Positions 33,603 to 43,783 of a DNA stretch of 64,000 nt are shown piece by piece. Each line of letters begins with the position of its first letter. Positions within the stretch are counted from its first letter, which is position 1. The notes below the pieces were generated by a model. The model did no database searches and was not told the DNA's origin. It saw nothing but the letters and a program-made list of their open reading frames with translations. Location: positions 237,218-301,217 of the forward strand of contig NZ_LR735018.1 in assembly GCF_900009265.2 (NCBI RefSeq). The letters are read 5' to 3'. The position numbers were made by a program, and so were the translations under genes. This stretch comes from Planktothrix paucivesiculata PCC 9631 (GTDB lineage: Bacteria > Cyanobacteriota > Cyanobacteriia > Cyanobacteriales > Microcoleaceae).

Positions 33603-35552
33603 ATGAAAATGAGCGTAGCAACAGGAAAAGGTAGAATGAATAGGTCTTGGATCAAAACCTGGATGGGAGGGTCAAATCCTAAACAGATAGTCCCCCAGAA
33701 AACGAAGATCGGCAAACGACTGGGAAGGCTTTTGGGGACTTGGATCATAGCCCAGGGGGTGCTTTTGGGAACTCCCTCCTTTGCCGATAACACCCCAAAA
33801 ACCCTAACCTACAGTCAACTGTTGCAGAAAATTGAAGCCGGGGAAGTCCAAAAAATTGAAGAAGACCCCTCGCGACAAATGGCGAAAGTCACCTTGAAAG
33901 GGGAGAAAGATAAAAAGTCTGGGTCAGTATATTTTGTGTCGCTGTTTGCCCAAAACCCGGAATTGATGCGAGAAATTCGGGCGAATAATGTCGAGTATGG
34001 AGTCAGCCCTTCGGCGGATAATAGTGTGGCCATGGGGCTGATCGTCAATATGCTGATTATTTTTGGCCTATTGGCGGTTTTATTAATGATTCTGCGACGG
34101 TCTACCCAAGCATCGGGTCAAGCGATGAATTTTGGCAAATCCAAGGCCAGATTCCAAATGGAAGCAAAAACTGGCATCTTATTTGAGGATGTGGCGGGAA
34201 TTGAGGAAGCCAAGGAAGAATTGCAGGAAGTTGTCACTTTCTTGAAGCAACCCGAACGTTTTACCGCGATTGGGGCTAAAATTCCGCGAGGAGTCTTGTT
34301 AATTGGGCCCCCAGGGACGGGAAAAACCCTATTAGCCCGGGCGGTGGCTGGAGAGGCGGGAGTGCCGTTTTTCAGTATTTCTGGGTCGGAATTTGTGGAG
34401 ATGTTCGTCGGCGTCGGCGCTTCCCGGGTGCGGGATTTATTTAGAAAGGCGAAGGAAAATGCTCCTTGTTTGGTGTTTATTGATGAAATTGATGCGGTCG
34501 GACGTCAACGGGGCGCGGGTATTGGTGGGGGAAATGATGAGCGCGAACAAACCCTAAACCAATTATTAACGGAAATGGACGGGTTTGAAGGAAATACGGG
34601 CATTATTGTGATTGCGGCGACTAACCGCCCCGATGTTTTGGATGCGGCGTTATTGCGTCCGGGTCGGTTTGATCGGCAGGTGATGGTAGATTTACCTAGT
34701 TTTAATGGCCGCTTGGGGATTTTGGAAGTTCATGCTCGAAATAAGAAGTTATCAGAGGATGTTTCTTTAGAGGCGATCGCCCGTCGCACCCCGGGATTAT
34801 CAGGGGCCGATTTAGCGAATTTACTAAATGAAGCCGCGATTTTAACCGCCCGACGTCGCAAGGAAGCGATTACTCCTTTAGAAATTGATGATGCGATTGA
34901 TCGGATTACGATTGGGTTAGCATTAACGCCGTTATTAGATAGTAAGAAAAAGCGTCTGATTGCCTATCATGAAATCGGACACGCTTTGTTAATGACATTG
35001 TTGAAGAATTCCGATCCTTTAAATAAAGTGACCATTATTCCTCGTTCGGGAGGGATTGGCGGTTTTGCTCAACAAATGTTTAATGAGGAAATGGTCGATA
35101 GTGGATTATATACAAAATCCTGGTTAATTGATCAAATTACGATTTGTTTGGGCGGACGGGCGGCGGAAATGGAGGTTTTTGGGGATTCGGAAATTACGGT
35201 TGGGGCGAGTAATGATATTCAAACGGTGACGAATTTAGCCCGGGAAATGGTGACTCGTTATGGAATGTCGGAATTGGGTTTAGTGGCTTTAGAAAGTCCC
35301 TCGGCGGAGGTGTTTTTAGGTCGAGGATTTCCTTCTCAATCGGAATATTCGGAGGAAGTAGCTACCCAAATTGATCATCTAATTCGAGATCTGGCTTTTG
35401 ACTGTTATGAACAAGCCCGAAAAATGGTTCGGGAAAATCGAATGTTAATGGATCAGTTGGTGGAATTACTGTTAGAAATTGAAACCTTGGAGGGAGAACA
35501 ATTTCGGCAATTAGTGGCAGAACATAATCCTTCTGCTGTTAAGGTTAGTTAA
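33603..35552 (+). CDS. ftsH: ATP-dependent zinc metalloprotease FtsH
   Basis: The product of about 649 residues is FtsH, the membrane AAA protease that in cyanobacteria also degrades damaged D1 protein in photosystem II. Two hydrophobic segments (about 42-60 and 145-166) flank a lumenal domain (65-140). The AAA domain follows with Walker A GPPGTGKT (235-242), Walker B LVFIDEID and the second region of homology [19 protein letters not shown]. The zinc motif is HEIGH. The exact homologue (FtsH1-4) cannot be assigned. Met at 33636 has a better AAAAGG site and is an alternative start. Confidence 0.96.
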   Translation: MKMSVATGKGRMNRSWIKTWMGGSNPKQIVPQKTKIGKRLGRLLGTWIIAQGVLLGTPSFADNTPKTLTYSQLLQKIEAGEVQKIEEDPSRQMAKVTLKGEKDKKSGSVYFVSLFAQNPELMREIRANNVEYGVSPSADNSVAMGLIVNMLIIFGLLAVLLMILRRSTQASGQAMNFGKSKARFQMEAKTGILFEDVAGIEEAKEELQEVVTFLKQPERFTAIGAKIPRGVLLIGPPGTGKTLLARAVAGEAGVPFFSISGSEFVEMFVGVGASRVRDLFRKAKENAPCLVFIDEIDAVGRQRGAGIGGGNDEREQTLNQLLTEMDGFEGNTGIIVIAATNRPDVLDAALLRPGRFDRQVMVDLPSFNGRLGILEVHARNKKLSEDVSLEAIARRTPGLSGADLANLLNEAAILTARRRKEAITPLEIDDAIDRITIGLALTPLLDSKKKRLIAYHEIGHALLMTLLKNSDPLNKVTIIPRSGGIGGFAQQMFNEEMVDSGLYTKSWLIDQITICLGGRAAEMEVFGDSEITVGASNDIQTVTNLAREMVTRYGMSELGLVALESPSAEVFLGRGFPSQSEYSEEVATQIDHLIRDLAFDCYEQARKMVRENRMLMDQLVELLLEIETLEGEQFRQLVAEHNPSAVKVS

Positions 35553-35874
35553 GTTTTTAAGCACCCCAAGCTAGATTTTTGATTAAAAAAGCGATCGGTA
35601 GCTTGAGCAGTTAGTTCAATATCAGCACCGTGCCGAAACGGGTAAATTGTACGCTAAGGCTGAAAGTGTGATGGAGTAAGCTTTTCAAGAAATGCTTTCT
35701 ACAGTCAGATTAGTAAAAAAACTAGGGTTATACTGGTGGTTTTCACAAAAAATTGTCATTTCAGACCCTTGGAATTTTCTAAGCGTACAATTTTCCTTTT
35801 CTGGCAGGGTGATGCCAAGTCTGACCCACCCTACAACAGATTTTTAGTGTGACACTTGCGTAAGTCCTATGTAG
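35553..35874. other. Intergenic region with degraded coding fragment and element end
   Basis: A 322-base gap. About 35608-35700 reads as an in-frame peptide EQLVQYQHRAETGKLYAKAE, then SVME, one TAA, then AFQEMLSTVR, which looks like the decayed end of a gene. TGCGTAAGTCCTAT (35857-35870) is the reverse complement of the dispersed ATAGGACTTACGCA element end. Confidence 0.4.
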
Positions 35875-36762
35875 TTACCAGTCTTCTTCTGCCACAATGT
35901 ATGCAACTAAATAGATAGACGCTTCACTAGCACTTGTGACAGTTTTTACATAAGTACCTGGCTCTGTATCTTTCTCAATTGCAAAACTTCCGAGGTGATC
36001 GTCTCCAGAACCATAATCGTATTCCCAAATGGTGATATCTAGAGGCTGAGTCAGAGGAAAACGCAATTCATCAAACCGTACAATTTGACCCGCTAAAATT
36101 TCATAGTATTTACCGGGTTGTGGCCAAAACCGCTTGTCAATTCCCGGTTGATTACTAAAAGTCATGTACAGTTGATCTGGGTAATTTCCTGCCTTAGCAA
36201 TTGCATCTACCAAGCCGGGAATTTGTTTCAAAACTGTTGCACCTGCCTCCAGAGCTTCTCCAACCAATTGAGCTTTAGGGTTGGGAGTGTTACCCAGAAC
36301 TTGACCGGCTGCTTCTGCAACGGCACCTGACAAACCGACAGCCTGGTTAACGAGATCGGAATTGACACTCTCTGACATCGCTACACACTTGGCAGAGTGA
36401 ATTCTGGCGACTTTTACCCTAGCTGGTATGTACTCATAACGCAATTCATAGATATTCCCTTCTTTGGGATCGGATAGCGTTATCCTTCCTGAACCTGAAC
36501 CCGTGGCAGAAAATATATAAGCGCCCATGTAGTCATCCGATGAAGTCGAATCGTATTCCCACAACTCGATCTTCAAATCTTTTTGAAAACTAAATGTTTG
36601 GTTGATGTATTGTTCATCCCCCCTGTTCATATCAACATCACCACGCATTGGCCATCTTCCGACCTGCTGCCCATCTACAAAAAACTTTGCATATACATCA
36701 TCTGAGCCACCACCACTAGATGTTTGTATACATTTTAGTTTGGTTAATACAATCTTAGTCAT
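35875..36762 (-). CDS. Unknown protein with two related beta-type domains
   Basis: The 295-residue product is not assigned to a known family. Two similar blocks occur at each end: LKIELWEYDSTSSDDYMGAY (WEYD at 68-71) and LDITIWEYDYGSGDDHLGSF (WEYD at 246-249), each in a strand-rich context with Asp clusters reminiscent of C2-like calcium-binding sandwiches. The middle (about 125-200) is Ala/Gly-rich and helical (AVGLSGAVAEAAGQVLG). No signal peptide is present. The N-terminal domain also has an SGGGSDD loop. It may be a two-domain binding protein. Confidence 0.7.
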   Translation of the reverse strand: MTKIVLTKLKCIQTSSGGGSDDVYAKFFVDGQQVGRWPMRGDVDMNRGDEQYINQTFSFQKDLKIELWEYDSTSSDDYMGAYIFSATGSGSGRITLSDPKEGNIYELRYEYIPARVKVARIHSAKCVAMSESVNSDLVNQAVGLSGAVAEAAGQVLGNTPNPKAQLVGEALEAGATVLKQIPGLVDAIAKAGNYPDQLYMTFSNQPGIDKRFWPQPGKYYEILAGQIVRFDELRFPLTQPLDITIWEYDYGSGDDHLGSFAIEKDTEPGTYVKTVTSASEASIYLVAYIVAEEDW

Positions 36763-37080
36763 TCTATTCTTTCCTTGGTTTTAGATATTTAGCAAGGTAT
36801 TTGCCCTAAGTATTCAAAATACTATGTCTCCACCATAAAATCAACCCCAAACCTAAGTAGGTAGGCGGGATTAAACTTTTCCATGTAACAATATGTAAAG
36901 GAGGCTTAGATCATCCATTAGAAAGCGTTACAACGATTTACAATCGTTTACATAGGAAGATTTTATAGAGCCTACCTACTTAAAAGGGTTAAGACGCAAA
37001 AAACCGAGATAAATAACCTTTGGATTTTCCATGACTGCTCTTGCGCTTTGATTTTTTGTTGTCGCTCCTGTATTGAGTTT
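36763..37080. other. Intergenic region with inverted repeat AAGTAGGTAGGC
   Basis: A 318-base gap with no gene. AAGTAGGTAGGC (36855-36866) and its exact complement GCCTACCTACTT (36970-36981) bound a 127-base element, which may be a small non-autonomous mobile unit or a structured spacer between two genes of the same orientation. Confidence 0.5.
36855..36981. repeat. 127-base element with 12-base terminal inverted repeats
   Basis: The ends AAGTAGGTAGGC and GCCTACCTACTT are perfect inverted repeats. A related GTAGGTTT / AAACCTAC pair occurs near 21073-21115, downstream of ntcA. Confidence 0.5.
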
Positions 37081-39120
37081 TTAGGTGTTAAAATGTGGAG
37101 TTTGAGGTTTTCCCATACCATCAGTTAAAGCATAACTGGTTGTTAATAACCACATCCAAAGTTTAGGATAACGGGGTTCTAACCAGGGTTGAATTTTGCG
37201 ACTTAAATTAGGAAGCCAACCGCAAAGGAAACTAATCATAGATAATACCATAAATTGAATAAAATTCTTTAGCCACCTAAGAACTTCTCCCATATTTACA
37301 AAGTCTAAAATCCAAACTAATAATAAAGGATTTATCCGGGCAGCTTTCAGGGCTAACCGAGTAAAAATCCACCAAGTTGTTCTATCTTTAATGAAAGTTT
37401 CGGCAATTTCTTGAGATTCTGTTGCTAAAACCCCAAAAAAAGTATTTAAAATTGAGTTAATTTTTTGCGGGGGTAAATATTTGCCCGTGGGCACCATCAT
37501 CCCTTTAGAAAATAACCAGGTTACAGAAATATTGGTTTGATACGCGCGAATTTGATCTAACCAATCTGCGGTCAGTAAATTATGTTTTAAAGCGGTATTT
37601 AATAAATCAGTTAATCGAGATAGATTCCGCACTAAAGACCCAAATCCGGTAAACACCAAGGGAGATTGTAAAGAGGCGGCATCCCCAATTAAAATTAATC
37701 GATCAACACTAATTTTGCGATCGCGACTGCCATTACTAAAATGCCCCGGAATATAGCCAAAAGTGGGTTTTTTCCAAACTAATTTATCCATATCGCAGCG
37801 ACGATATTCGGGTAAAATAGTGAAAAAATCCTCATACATTTCTAACAAGGAACCGGGGTTTTTAGGATTAACTTGATGATAGTGAAATAGATAGAATGTT
37901 AACTCATTGCCCGCCCCGGGAAATAGTTCCCAAATTAACTGTCTACCCCGGGAAATATCCCCATGACTATTTAAAACATCTCCATAGGTGGCATCCCAAA
38001 CCCCCGGTTCAAACCCCCCCTCAATTACCGCCCCCACCGTCGGACATACGCTATCAAAAGCCCGTCCGCCGTTCAGTTGCCAAGCAATGGGGGACGCTGT
38101 TCCCATGGCATCTACTAATAGCCTTCCCGTGGCAGTTCGTTCGGTTTGGCTGGGAATATGGAGGGAATTAATAGTAACTTGATTGGGGTTAATATTTGCT
38201 TGTAAAAACTCCGTTTCATCCCAAATATCTCCCCCCGCTTGTTTGAGTTTTTCCCCGGATAATTTCAATAGAATTTCAGCATCTAAGGCAACATTTAAAA
38301 CCCTGGGAGTATGGAGAATTTCAGCTTGAGCAATTTTAGGATTATAAGCATCAAAAAACTTATGAAATCCATCTTTATATTCTCGGGCGATAAAACTTTC
38401 GATTTCCGTCGGGGTAAATAATTTTAAATCAATTAAACTTTTTAGTTCACTCCGAGAAATATTCCATTCTCGGTTCATCCGACCAAAGGGCAACCGTTCA
38501 ATTAATAATACTTTATAACCTAATCTTGCCATCACCGCCGCATGAATCACCCCTAAAGCACCCCCGATATAAATTAAATCATAATTGGGGGAATCAGAGG
38601 TCTGGGAATTATCGGTTTTAAAAATAACCTGTTTCGGAGTTTGGGGATTTCTTACTCCTTCTCGCCAGCGTTTTTCCCACCAATAAACCCGTTTGAGATC
38701 AAATTCTCCATTGGGCATTTTTTTGAAGTATTTAACCGTTAGGGGATAATCTTTTTCTAATCCTTCAAAAATTGATTGTTGAGATAAATCAATCTCTGGA
38801 GGTTCGGGATATTGATGGGGAAATGCGGTTCTAATTTCCGTTTCTAAATGCTTTAAAAATAGTTTTTCTTGACTTTTTGGCGGTTGACCAACGCGAAAAA
38901 CTTTTAAATAAGTGGTGCGTTGAACTGGCCAAACAAAAATCGAAAGTTCACTAGATTCTGTTAGATTTTGATTGGGTTGAGAAAATTGTAATCGAAAACC
39001 ATCGGGAGTGATAAATTTTTCGCCATTTGGTGCTTGAAAGTTTTGTTGCAACCAAGTACAAACCTGTTGAGTGCCGGGAGTGGGAACTTCAAGATATAAA
39101 ATTTCTTTAATATTTGCCAT
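37081..39120 (-). CDS. cruA: CruA/CruP-like FAD-dependent lycopene cyclase family protein
   Basis: The 679-residue product is a flavoprotein. After a 180-residue N-terminal region, a dinucleotide fold begins with YDLIYIGGALGVIHAAVMARLGYKVLLIER, followed by RLPFGRMNREWNISRSELKSLIDLKLFT. This matches the CruA/CruP group of lycopene cyclases, used for beta-carotene synthesis in cyanobacteria that lack CrtL. The later block DRLILIGDAASLQSPLVFTGFGSLVRNL binds FAD. The long N-terminal part and total length suit CruA better than CruP, but assignment is from memory and the flavoprotein could act on another substrate. The C-terminus has hydrophobic segments. It is divergent from an aldehyde dehydrogenase gene. 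Confidence 0.7.
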   Translation of the reverse strand: MANIKEILYLEVPTPGTQQVCTWLQQNFQAPNGEKFITPDGFRLQFSQPNQNLTESSELSIFVWPVQRTTYLKVFRVGQPPKSQEKLFLKHLETEIRTAFPHQYPEPPEIDLSQQSIFEGLEKDYPLTVKYFKKMPNGEFDLKRVYWWEKRWREGVRNPQTPKQVIFKTDNSQTSDSPNYDLIYIGGALGVIHAAVMARLGYKVLLIERLPFGRMNREWNISRSELKSLIDLKLFTPTEIESFIAREYKDGFHKFFDAYNPKIAQAEILHTPRVLNVALDAEILLKLSGEKLKQAGGDIWDETEFLQANINPNQVTINSLHIPSQTERTATGRLLVDAMGTASPIAWQLNGGRAFDSVCPTVGAVIEGGFEPGVWDATYGDVLNSHGDISRGRQLIWELFPGAGNELTFYLFHYHQVNPKNPGSLLEMYEDFFTILPEYRRCDMDKLVWKKPTFGYIPGHFSNGSRDRKISVDRLILIGDAASLQSPLVFTGFGSLVRNLSRLTDLLNTALKHNLLTADWLDQIRAYQTNISVTWLFSKGMMVPTGKYLPPQKINSILNTFFGVLATESQEIAETFIKDRTTWWIFTRLALKAARINPLLLVWILDFVNMGEVLRWLKNFIQFMVLSMISFLCGWLPNLSRKIQPWLEPRYPKLWMWLLTTSYALTDGMGKPQTPHFNT

Positions 39121-39203
39121 TCTCAGCTTGACCTCAATTGCGATAACTTGACTAGATCAAGTTGTACCATAAAAGGGTATCAGGGAATTTTGGAAAAGCA
39201 AAA

Positions 39204-40580
39204 ATGAGTGAAAAAACAGCAATTCAAGATTTAATCAAGCAACAGCGAGACTTTTTTGCCACGGGACAAACCCAGGATATCCAGTTTCGCCTCGCCCAAC
39301 TTCAGCGCTTGAAACAGGCGATCGCATTCCATGAAACAGCCATTATTAACGCCATAAAAGCCGATTTATGCCGTCCTGACCTGGAATCATGTTTTGAGTT
39401 TTCCCCCGTTGCTGAACTCAATTATGCCCTTAAACATCTCAAATCTTGGGTTAAACCCCAAAAAATTCCCGCCTCTTTAGGTCAACTTCCCGCTTCCACC
39501 TTTATTTATCCTCAACCTTTAGGAATTATCCTAATTATTGGCCCTTGGAATTATCCGTTTCAACTGTTAATTTCCCCTTTAATTGGGGCGATCGCTGCCG
39601 GAAATTGTGCGATTTTAAAACCTTCAGAAATTGCTGTAAATACCTCTAAAATTATTAGTGATATTATCAGTAAAACTTTTAATTCTGAATATATTGCAGT
39701 AGTTGAAGGAGGAATAGAAACCAGTCAAGAATTATTAGCCGAAAAGTTTGATCATATTTTCTTTACCGGGGGGCAAAAAGTCGGTAAAATTGTCATGGAA
39801 GCCGCCGCCAAACATTTAACCCCAATCACTTTAGAGTTAGGGGGAAAAAGCCCTTGTATTGTAGATGATGATATCCAATTAGATTATACCGCAAAACGAA
39901 TTATTTGGGGTAAATTAATTAACGCTGGTCAAACTTGTATTGCCCCCGATTATTTGTTAGTGAATTGTCTAATAAAATCAGAATTAATTATCGCGTTGCA
40001 AAAATGGATTACAACTTTTTTGGGCGATAACCCCGAAACCAGTCCCGACTATTCGCGGATTATTAATCAATTTCATTTTAACAGATTACAGCAATTTGTA
40101 AAAGCGGGTAATATTATCACTGGAGGCAAAACCAATCCCGAAACCCGATATATTGCACCCACTTTAATTAATAATATTTCCTGGGATGATTTAATTATGC
40201 AGGAAGAAATTTTTGGGCCGATTTTACCTATTTTAGAATATCAGGATTTAGGAGAAGCGATCGCCAAAATCAAGAGTCGTCCCAAACCTTTAGCATTATA
40301 TCTATTTTCCAGGGATAAGGATAAACAAAACCGAATATTACAAGAAACCTCATCAGGAACCCTCTGTTTTAATGACACAGTATTACAAATTGGGGGAAAA
40401 TCTTTACCCTTTGGCGGCATAGGAGAAAGCGGAATAGGAAGTTATCATGGAAAAACCACGTTTGATCGATTTTCCCATTATCGCAGTGTCTTAAAACAAA
40501 CATTTTTATTAGATTTACCCCTACGTTATGCACCCTATAAAGGCAAAGAATGGTTAATTAAAAAAATTCTAATGCAATAA
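39204..40580 (+). CDS. Aldehyde dehydrogenase (ALDH3-like)
   Basis: The 458-residue product oxidises aldehydes to acids. Family features are LGIILIIGPWNYPFQLLISPLIGAIAAGN, the cofactor-binding FTGGQKVGKIVM, the catalytic general base in LELGGKSPC, and the nucleophile Cys in NAGQTCIAPDY. Among cyanobacteria the nearest match I recall is SynAlh1 (slr0091), which oxidises apocarotenals and fatty aldehydes. Its divergent position, 83 bases from a carotenoid-cyclase-like gene, would fit an apocarotenoid role, but this is inference. The start at 39204 is preceded by an A-rich site. Confidence 0.93.
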   Translation: MSEKTAIQDLIKQQRDFFATGQTQDIQFRLAQLQRLKQAIAFHETAIINAIKADLCRPDLESCFEFSPVAELNYALKHLKSWVKPQKIPASLGQLPASTFIYPQPLGIILIIGPWNYPFQLLISPLIGAIAAGNCAILKPSEIAVNTSKIISDIISKTFNSEYIAVVEGGIETSQELLAEKFDHIFFTGGQKVGKIVMEAAAKHLTPITLELGGKSPCIVDDDIQLDYTAKRIIWGKLINAGQTCIAPDYLLVNCLIKSELIIALQKWITTFLGDNPETSPDYSRIINQFHFNRLQQFVKAGNIITGGKTNPETRYIAPTLINNISWDDLIMQEEIFGPILPILEYQDLGEAIAKIKSRPKPLALYLFSRDKDKQNRILQETSSGTLCFNDTVLQIGGKSLPFGGIGESGIGSYHGKTTFDRFSHYRSVLKQTFLLDLPLRYAPYKGKEWLIKKILMQ

Positions 40581-40670
40581 TCTTTTCCCCAGATGGGGTT
40601 AAGGGTAGTTTGAATCTTTTCTTTAAGAGCGATCGCAAGTTTCTGGGTTGGTTAATCATCCTTCTCCCTT

Positions 40671-40696
40671 CCTTTGTGTCTTCGTGTCTTTGTGGT
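40671..40696. repeat. Dispersed repeat CCTTTGTGTCTTCGTGTCTTTGTGGT, copy 3
   Basis: CCTTTGTGTCTTCGTG followed by TCTTTGTGGT is base-for-base the same as the copy at 3952-3977, here between the aldehyde dehydrogenase and DUF29 genes. Confidence 0.7.
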
Positions 40697-40774
40697 TCCT
40701 TTTCCACTTCAATCTATTTTTATAAAATAAAATTTGTGTTATAATAGAATTAACCCTAATCAATTCCAGATATT

Positions 40775-41200
40775 ATGGAAGAAATCCTAACCCTAAAGGA
40801 ATTATTGTTAAAAGGGGATATTCCGGGTTCCCTTGCTATCGTTGAAGAATTGGAAGAAATGGGTCGCAAAGATATTGTTAAAACCATTCGTAGCTATTCT
40901 ATCGTTTTATTAATTCACTTAATTAAACGTCAAGTTGAAAAACGAACCACCCGGTCTTGGGATGTTTCAATTCAGAATGCTATTTTTGAAATCAGGGATG
41001 AAAATAAACGTCCTCGCTCCCAAAGTTATTATCTATCTCCAGAAGAACTTGAGGAAGTTTTAGAAGTTGCTTATAAACAAGCGATTAATAAAGCATCCTT
41101 AGAGGTTTCGGAAGGAATTTATCAAGCTAAAGAATTAGAAAAATTAGCCGACAAAGAAGAAATACTAAAGCAAGCAATGGAGTTAATTAAAGATGAATAA
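40775..41200 (+). CDS. DUF29 family protein
   Basis: The 141-residue product matches the DUF29 family, common in multiple copies in cyanobacteria. It opens MEEILTLKELLLKGDIPGSLAIVEELEEMGRKDIVKTIRSYSIVLLIHLIKRQ and continues RTTRSWDVSIQNAIFEI. The rest is mainly charged helix (LEKLADKEEILKQAMELIKDE). Function is unknown. It is small, soluble and stands alone between two unrelated genes. Confidence 0.85.
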   Translation: MEEILTLKELLLKGDIPGSLAIVEELEEMGRKDIVKTIRSYSIVLLIHLIKRQVEKRTTRSWDVSIQNAIFEIRDENKRPRSQSYYLSPEELEEVLEVAYKQAINKASLEVSEGIYQAKELEKLADKEEILKQAMELIKDE

Positions 41201-41363
41201 ATCATAATGATATTGTTGTTCCTTTCCCGGCTTCCTGGGATGATTGGTCATCCTAACATCCCCGGGCAAACAGAAAACTGCTATTCCTTGCTATTCCCCA
41301 TGGCGAGGAGAGACAACTTTACGGTAAAATCTGATCTATAGAAGTGTTAATATAGTATTTCCT

Positions 41364-42752
41364 GTGCAAAATTCTGGACTGCAATACCTATCTGCATCAA
41401 CCGATGCCTTAGAAACGCGATCGCCTAATCAACAATTATTTCCTTTGACCGCAAAAGTCAATCCGCAAGATCACTTAGAAATTGGCGGTTGCGACGTTAC
41501 CGCCTTAGTTCAACAATTTGGCACACCCCTCTATATTGTTGATGAAACCACTCTGCGAACGGCTTGTCAACAATACCGGGACGCCTTCAAACGCCATTAT
41601 CCCGGTGAGTCCCTCGTCCTGTATGCTTCCAAAGCCTGGAATTGTTTAGCGGTTTGTGCGATTATTGCATCTGAAGGATTAGGGATTGACGTGGTATCCG
41701 GGGGAGAACTCTATACGGCTCTGCAAGCGGGAGTTCCACCGGAAAAAACCTACCTTCATGGTAATAATAAATCTTCCGAAGAAATTCAATTAGCCATTGA
41801 AAGCGGGTGTACGGTGGTTGCGGATAATTGGTTGGATTTACACACCCTCGCCCAATTCAGTCAACAGTCTATCGTTGATCATCCCATTCGGATGATGATC
41901 CGGTTTACCCCAGGAATTGAATGTCATACCCACGAATACATCCGTACTGGACACTTAGATAGTAAATTTGGGTTTGATCCCGGTCAACTGGATGAAGTCT
42001 TTCAATTTATCGGTCAGCAACCGGGTTTATCCTGTGTTGGCATTCATGCCCATATTGGCTCGCAAATTTTTGAATTGCAACCCCATAACGATTTGGGTTC
42101 TGTCATTATTGATACTTTAATTAAAGCCAATCAACAGGGTTTAAATATTTCAGAAGTCAATATTGGCGGGGGTTTGGGTATTTGCTATACGGAGTCAGAC
42201 GATCCCCCAAGTATCGAAGATTGGGTAAAAATTGTGACTGAATCCGTGATCAAAGCCTGTGAACAGAAACAATATCCCCTGCCCCGATTATTATGTGAAC
42301 CGGGACGCTCTCTAATTGGCTCTAGTTGCGTTACCGCCTATACCGTTGGATCTCAAAAACAAGTTCCGGGAATTCGGACTTATATTGCTGTAGATGGTGG
42401 GATGTCCGATAATCCCCGTCCAATTACTTATCAGTCCTTGTACCGAGTGGTTTTAGCTAATAAAATGTCTGCACCGATCACCGAACAGGTAACGATTGCA
42501 GGCAAACATTGTGAATCTGGGGATATTTTAATCAAGGATGCTCAACTTCCTAAAGTTGAATCTGGGGATATTCTCGTGGTTATGGCAACGGGAGCCTACA
42601 ATTATAGTATGGCATCCAACTATAATCGACTGTCCAAACCGGCGGCAGTTTTAGTGAATAATGGCGATGCTAACGTCATTATCGAACGAGAATCTTACCA
42701 AGATTTAATCCGTAAAGATCGACTTCCAGAACGCTTAACAGTTAATAGTTGA
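41364..42752 (+). CDS. lysA: Diaminopimelate decarboxylase
   Basis: The 462-residue product converts meso-diaminopimelate to lysine, using pyridoxal phosphate. The cofactor Lys is in LVLYASKAWNCLAVCAI, and the PLP phosphate site is in NIGGGLGICY. Family blocks CEPGRSLIGSS and VVMATGAYNYSMASNYNRLSKPAAVLV are intact. The start is GTG at 41364. The protein has a 25-residue N-terminal extension before the typical LysA start. Three genes downstream on the same strand concern cell-envelope functions (cdaA, uppS). Confidence 0.97.
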   Translation: MQNSGLQYLSASTDALETRSPNQQLFPLTAKVNPQDHLEIGGCDVTALVQQFGTPLYIVDETTLRTACQQYRDAFKRHYPGESLVLYASKAWNCLAVCAIIASEGLGIDVVSGGELYTALQAGVPPEKTYLHGNNKSSEEIQLAIESGCTVVADNWLDLHTLAQFSQQSIVDHPIRMMIRFTPGIECHTHEYIRTGHLDSKFGFDPGQLDEVFQFIGQQPGLSCVGIHAHIGSQIFELQPHNDLGSVIIDTLIKANQQGLNISEVNIGGGLGICYTESDDPPSIEDWVKIVTESVIKACEQKQYPLPRLLCEPGRSLIGSSCVTAYTVGSQKQVPGIRTYIAVDGGMSDNPRPITYQSLYRVVLANKMSAPITEQVTIAGKHCESGDILIKDAQLPKVESGDILVVMATGAYNYSMASNYNRLSKPAAVLVNNGDANVIIERESYQDLIRKDRLPERLTVNS

Positions 42753-42868
42753 TGCTTAAAGGTTAATAAGTTAACAGCTAACAGTTGTGGGGCGGGTTGA
42801 TCAAGATTTGGGTTAATGAACAAAGATCTGAAAAAACTCCCCCATGAAATTTGATCAAAATTCGATAA

Positions 42869-43783
42869 ATGCGGCGCCTAGTCATGACTAAGCAAGGAAT
42901 TCCTCCCTGGTTAATTCAAAGTCTTGATATTGGATTAGTTTTTGCCGTCACTTATGTGGTTTTGGTCATCATTGGAGAACGCCGTACCCTTTGGATGGTG
43001 CGCGGGTTTATTATTCTAATGTTGGCAACGGCCATTAGTAACTGGGCAAATTTGAAATTATTGTCTATTGCCCTCAATAGTTTAGTTACAGGTTCTGCCG
43101 TAGCGATGGCAGTCATATTACAATCGGAATTCCGCGAATTTTTGGAACAGTTGGGTCGCGGAGAGGTTTTACAATTGTTTGGTCAGGGTCGCCGTGTTAT
43201 TCCTGAACCCGATGGGGTGATTGATCAACTGGTAGAAGCGGTTAAAGAACTCTCGCAAAATCGTACCGGGGCATTAATTATTGTTGAAACCGGAAGTCCC
43301 ATTGATGAACGGGATTTTTCTGTTCCAGGAGTTAAACTCAATGCCGAAGTTTCCAGAGAACTGTTACAAACTATTTTTCAACCTAAAACCCTCCTCCATG
43401 ATGGGGCGGTATTAATTCGGGCGTCTCGAATTGCGGCGGCGGGGGTAATTTTACCCCTATCGGAACGGATGGCGTCCCGACAATTAGGAACTCGTCATCG
43501 GGCGGCGATGGGAATTACCGAACGAGTGGCAAAATGTATGTGTATTGTGGTATCGGAAGAAACGGGTTCGATTTCTCTAGCGGAAAAAGGAATCCTCAAC
43601 CGACCCTTAACTAGCAGTAAACTGAAAGAGTTATTGGAAGCTCGTTCTTGGACATCCGATGATGACAGAACTGTTCCTTCAATTTCGATTACCCATTGGG
43701 GAAACCGCCTGGGTTCCCAAGGATGGGCTTTAGTATCTCGCCTATTCCGTCCTCGATCCAAAGCTTCTCGGGAGAAAAAATGA
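42869..43783 (+). CDS. cdaA: Diadenylate cyclase (c-di-AMP synthase) CdaA
   Basis: The 304-residue product makes cyclic di-AMP from ATP. Three membrane segments (about 18-90) precede the DAC domain, with the active-site motifs DGAVLI (in [17 protein letters not shown]) and RHR (in [10 protein letters not shown]). The N-terminal layout and both motifs match CdaA. Its last bases overlap the start of uppS by four (ATGA), coupling c-di-AMP synthesis to isoprenoid lipid carrier synthesis. An in-frame Met five codons inside is an alternative start. Confidence 0.95.
   Translation: MRRLVMTKQGIPPWLIQSLDIGLVFAVTYVVLVIIGERRTLWMVRGFIILMLATAISNWANLKLLSIALNSLVTGSAVAMAVILQSEFREFLEQLGRGEVLQLFGQGRRVIPEPDGVIDQLVEAVKELSQNRTGALIIVETGSPIDERDFSVPGVKLNAEVSRELLQTIFQPKTLLHDGAVLIRASRIAAAGVILPLSERMASRQLGTRHRAAMGITERVAKCMCIVVSEETGSISLAEKGILNRPLTSSKLKELLEARSWTSDDDRTVPSISITHWGNRLGSQGWALVSRLFRPRSKASREKK

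Noticed and set aside
40775-41200. DUF29 gene as a toxin or antitoxin
   Set aside because: It stands alone with no paired small gene, and the DUF29 family has no proven toxin role.
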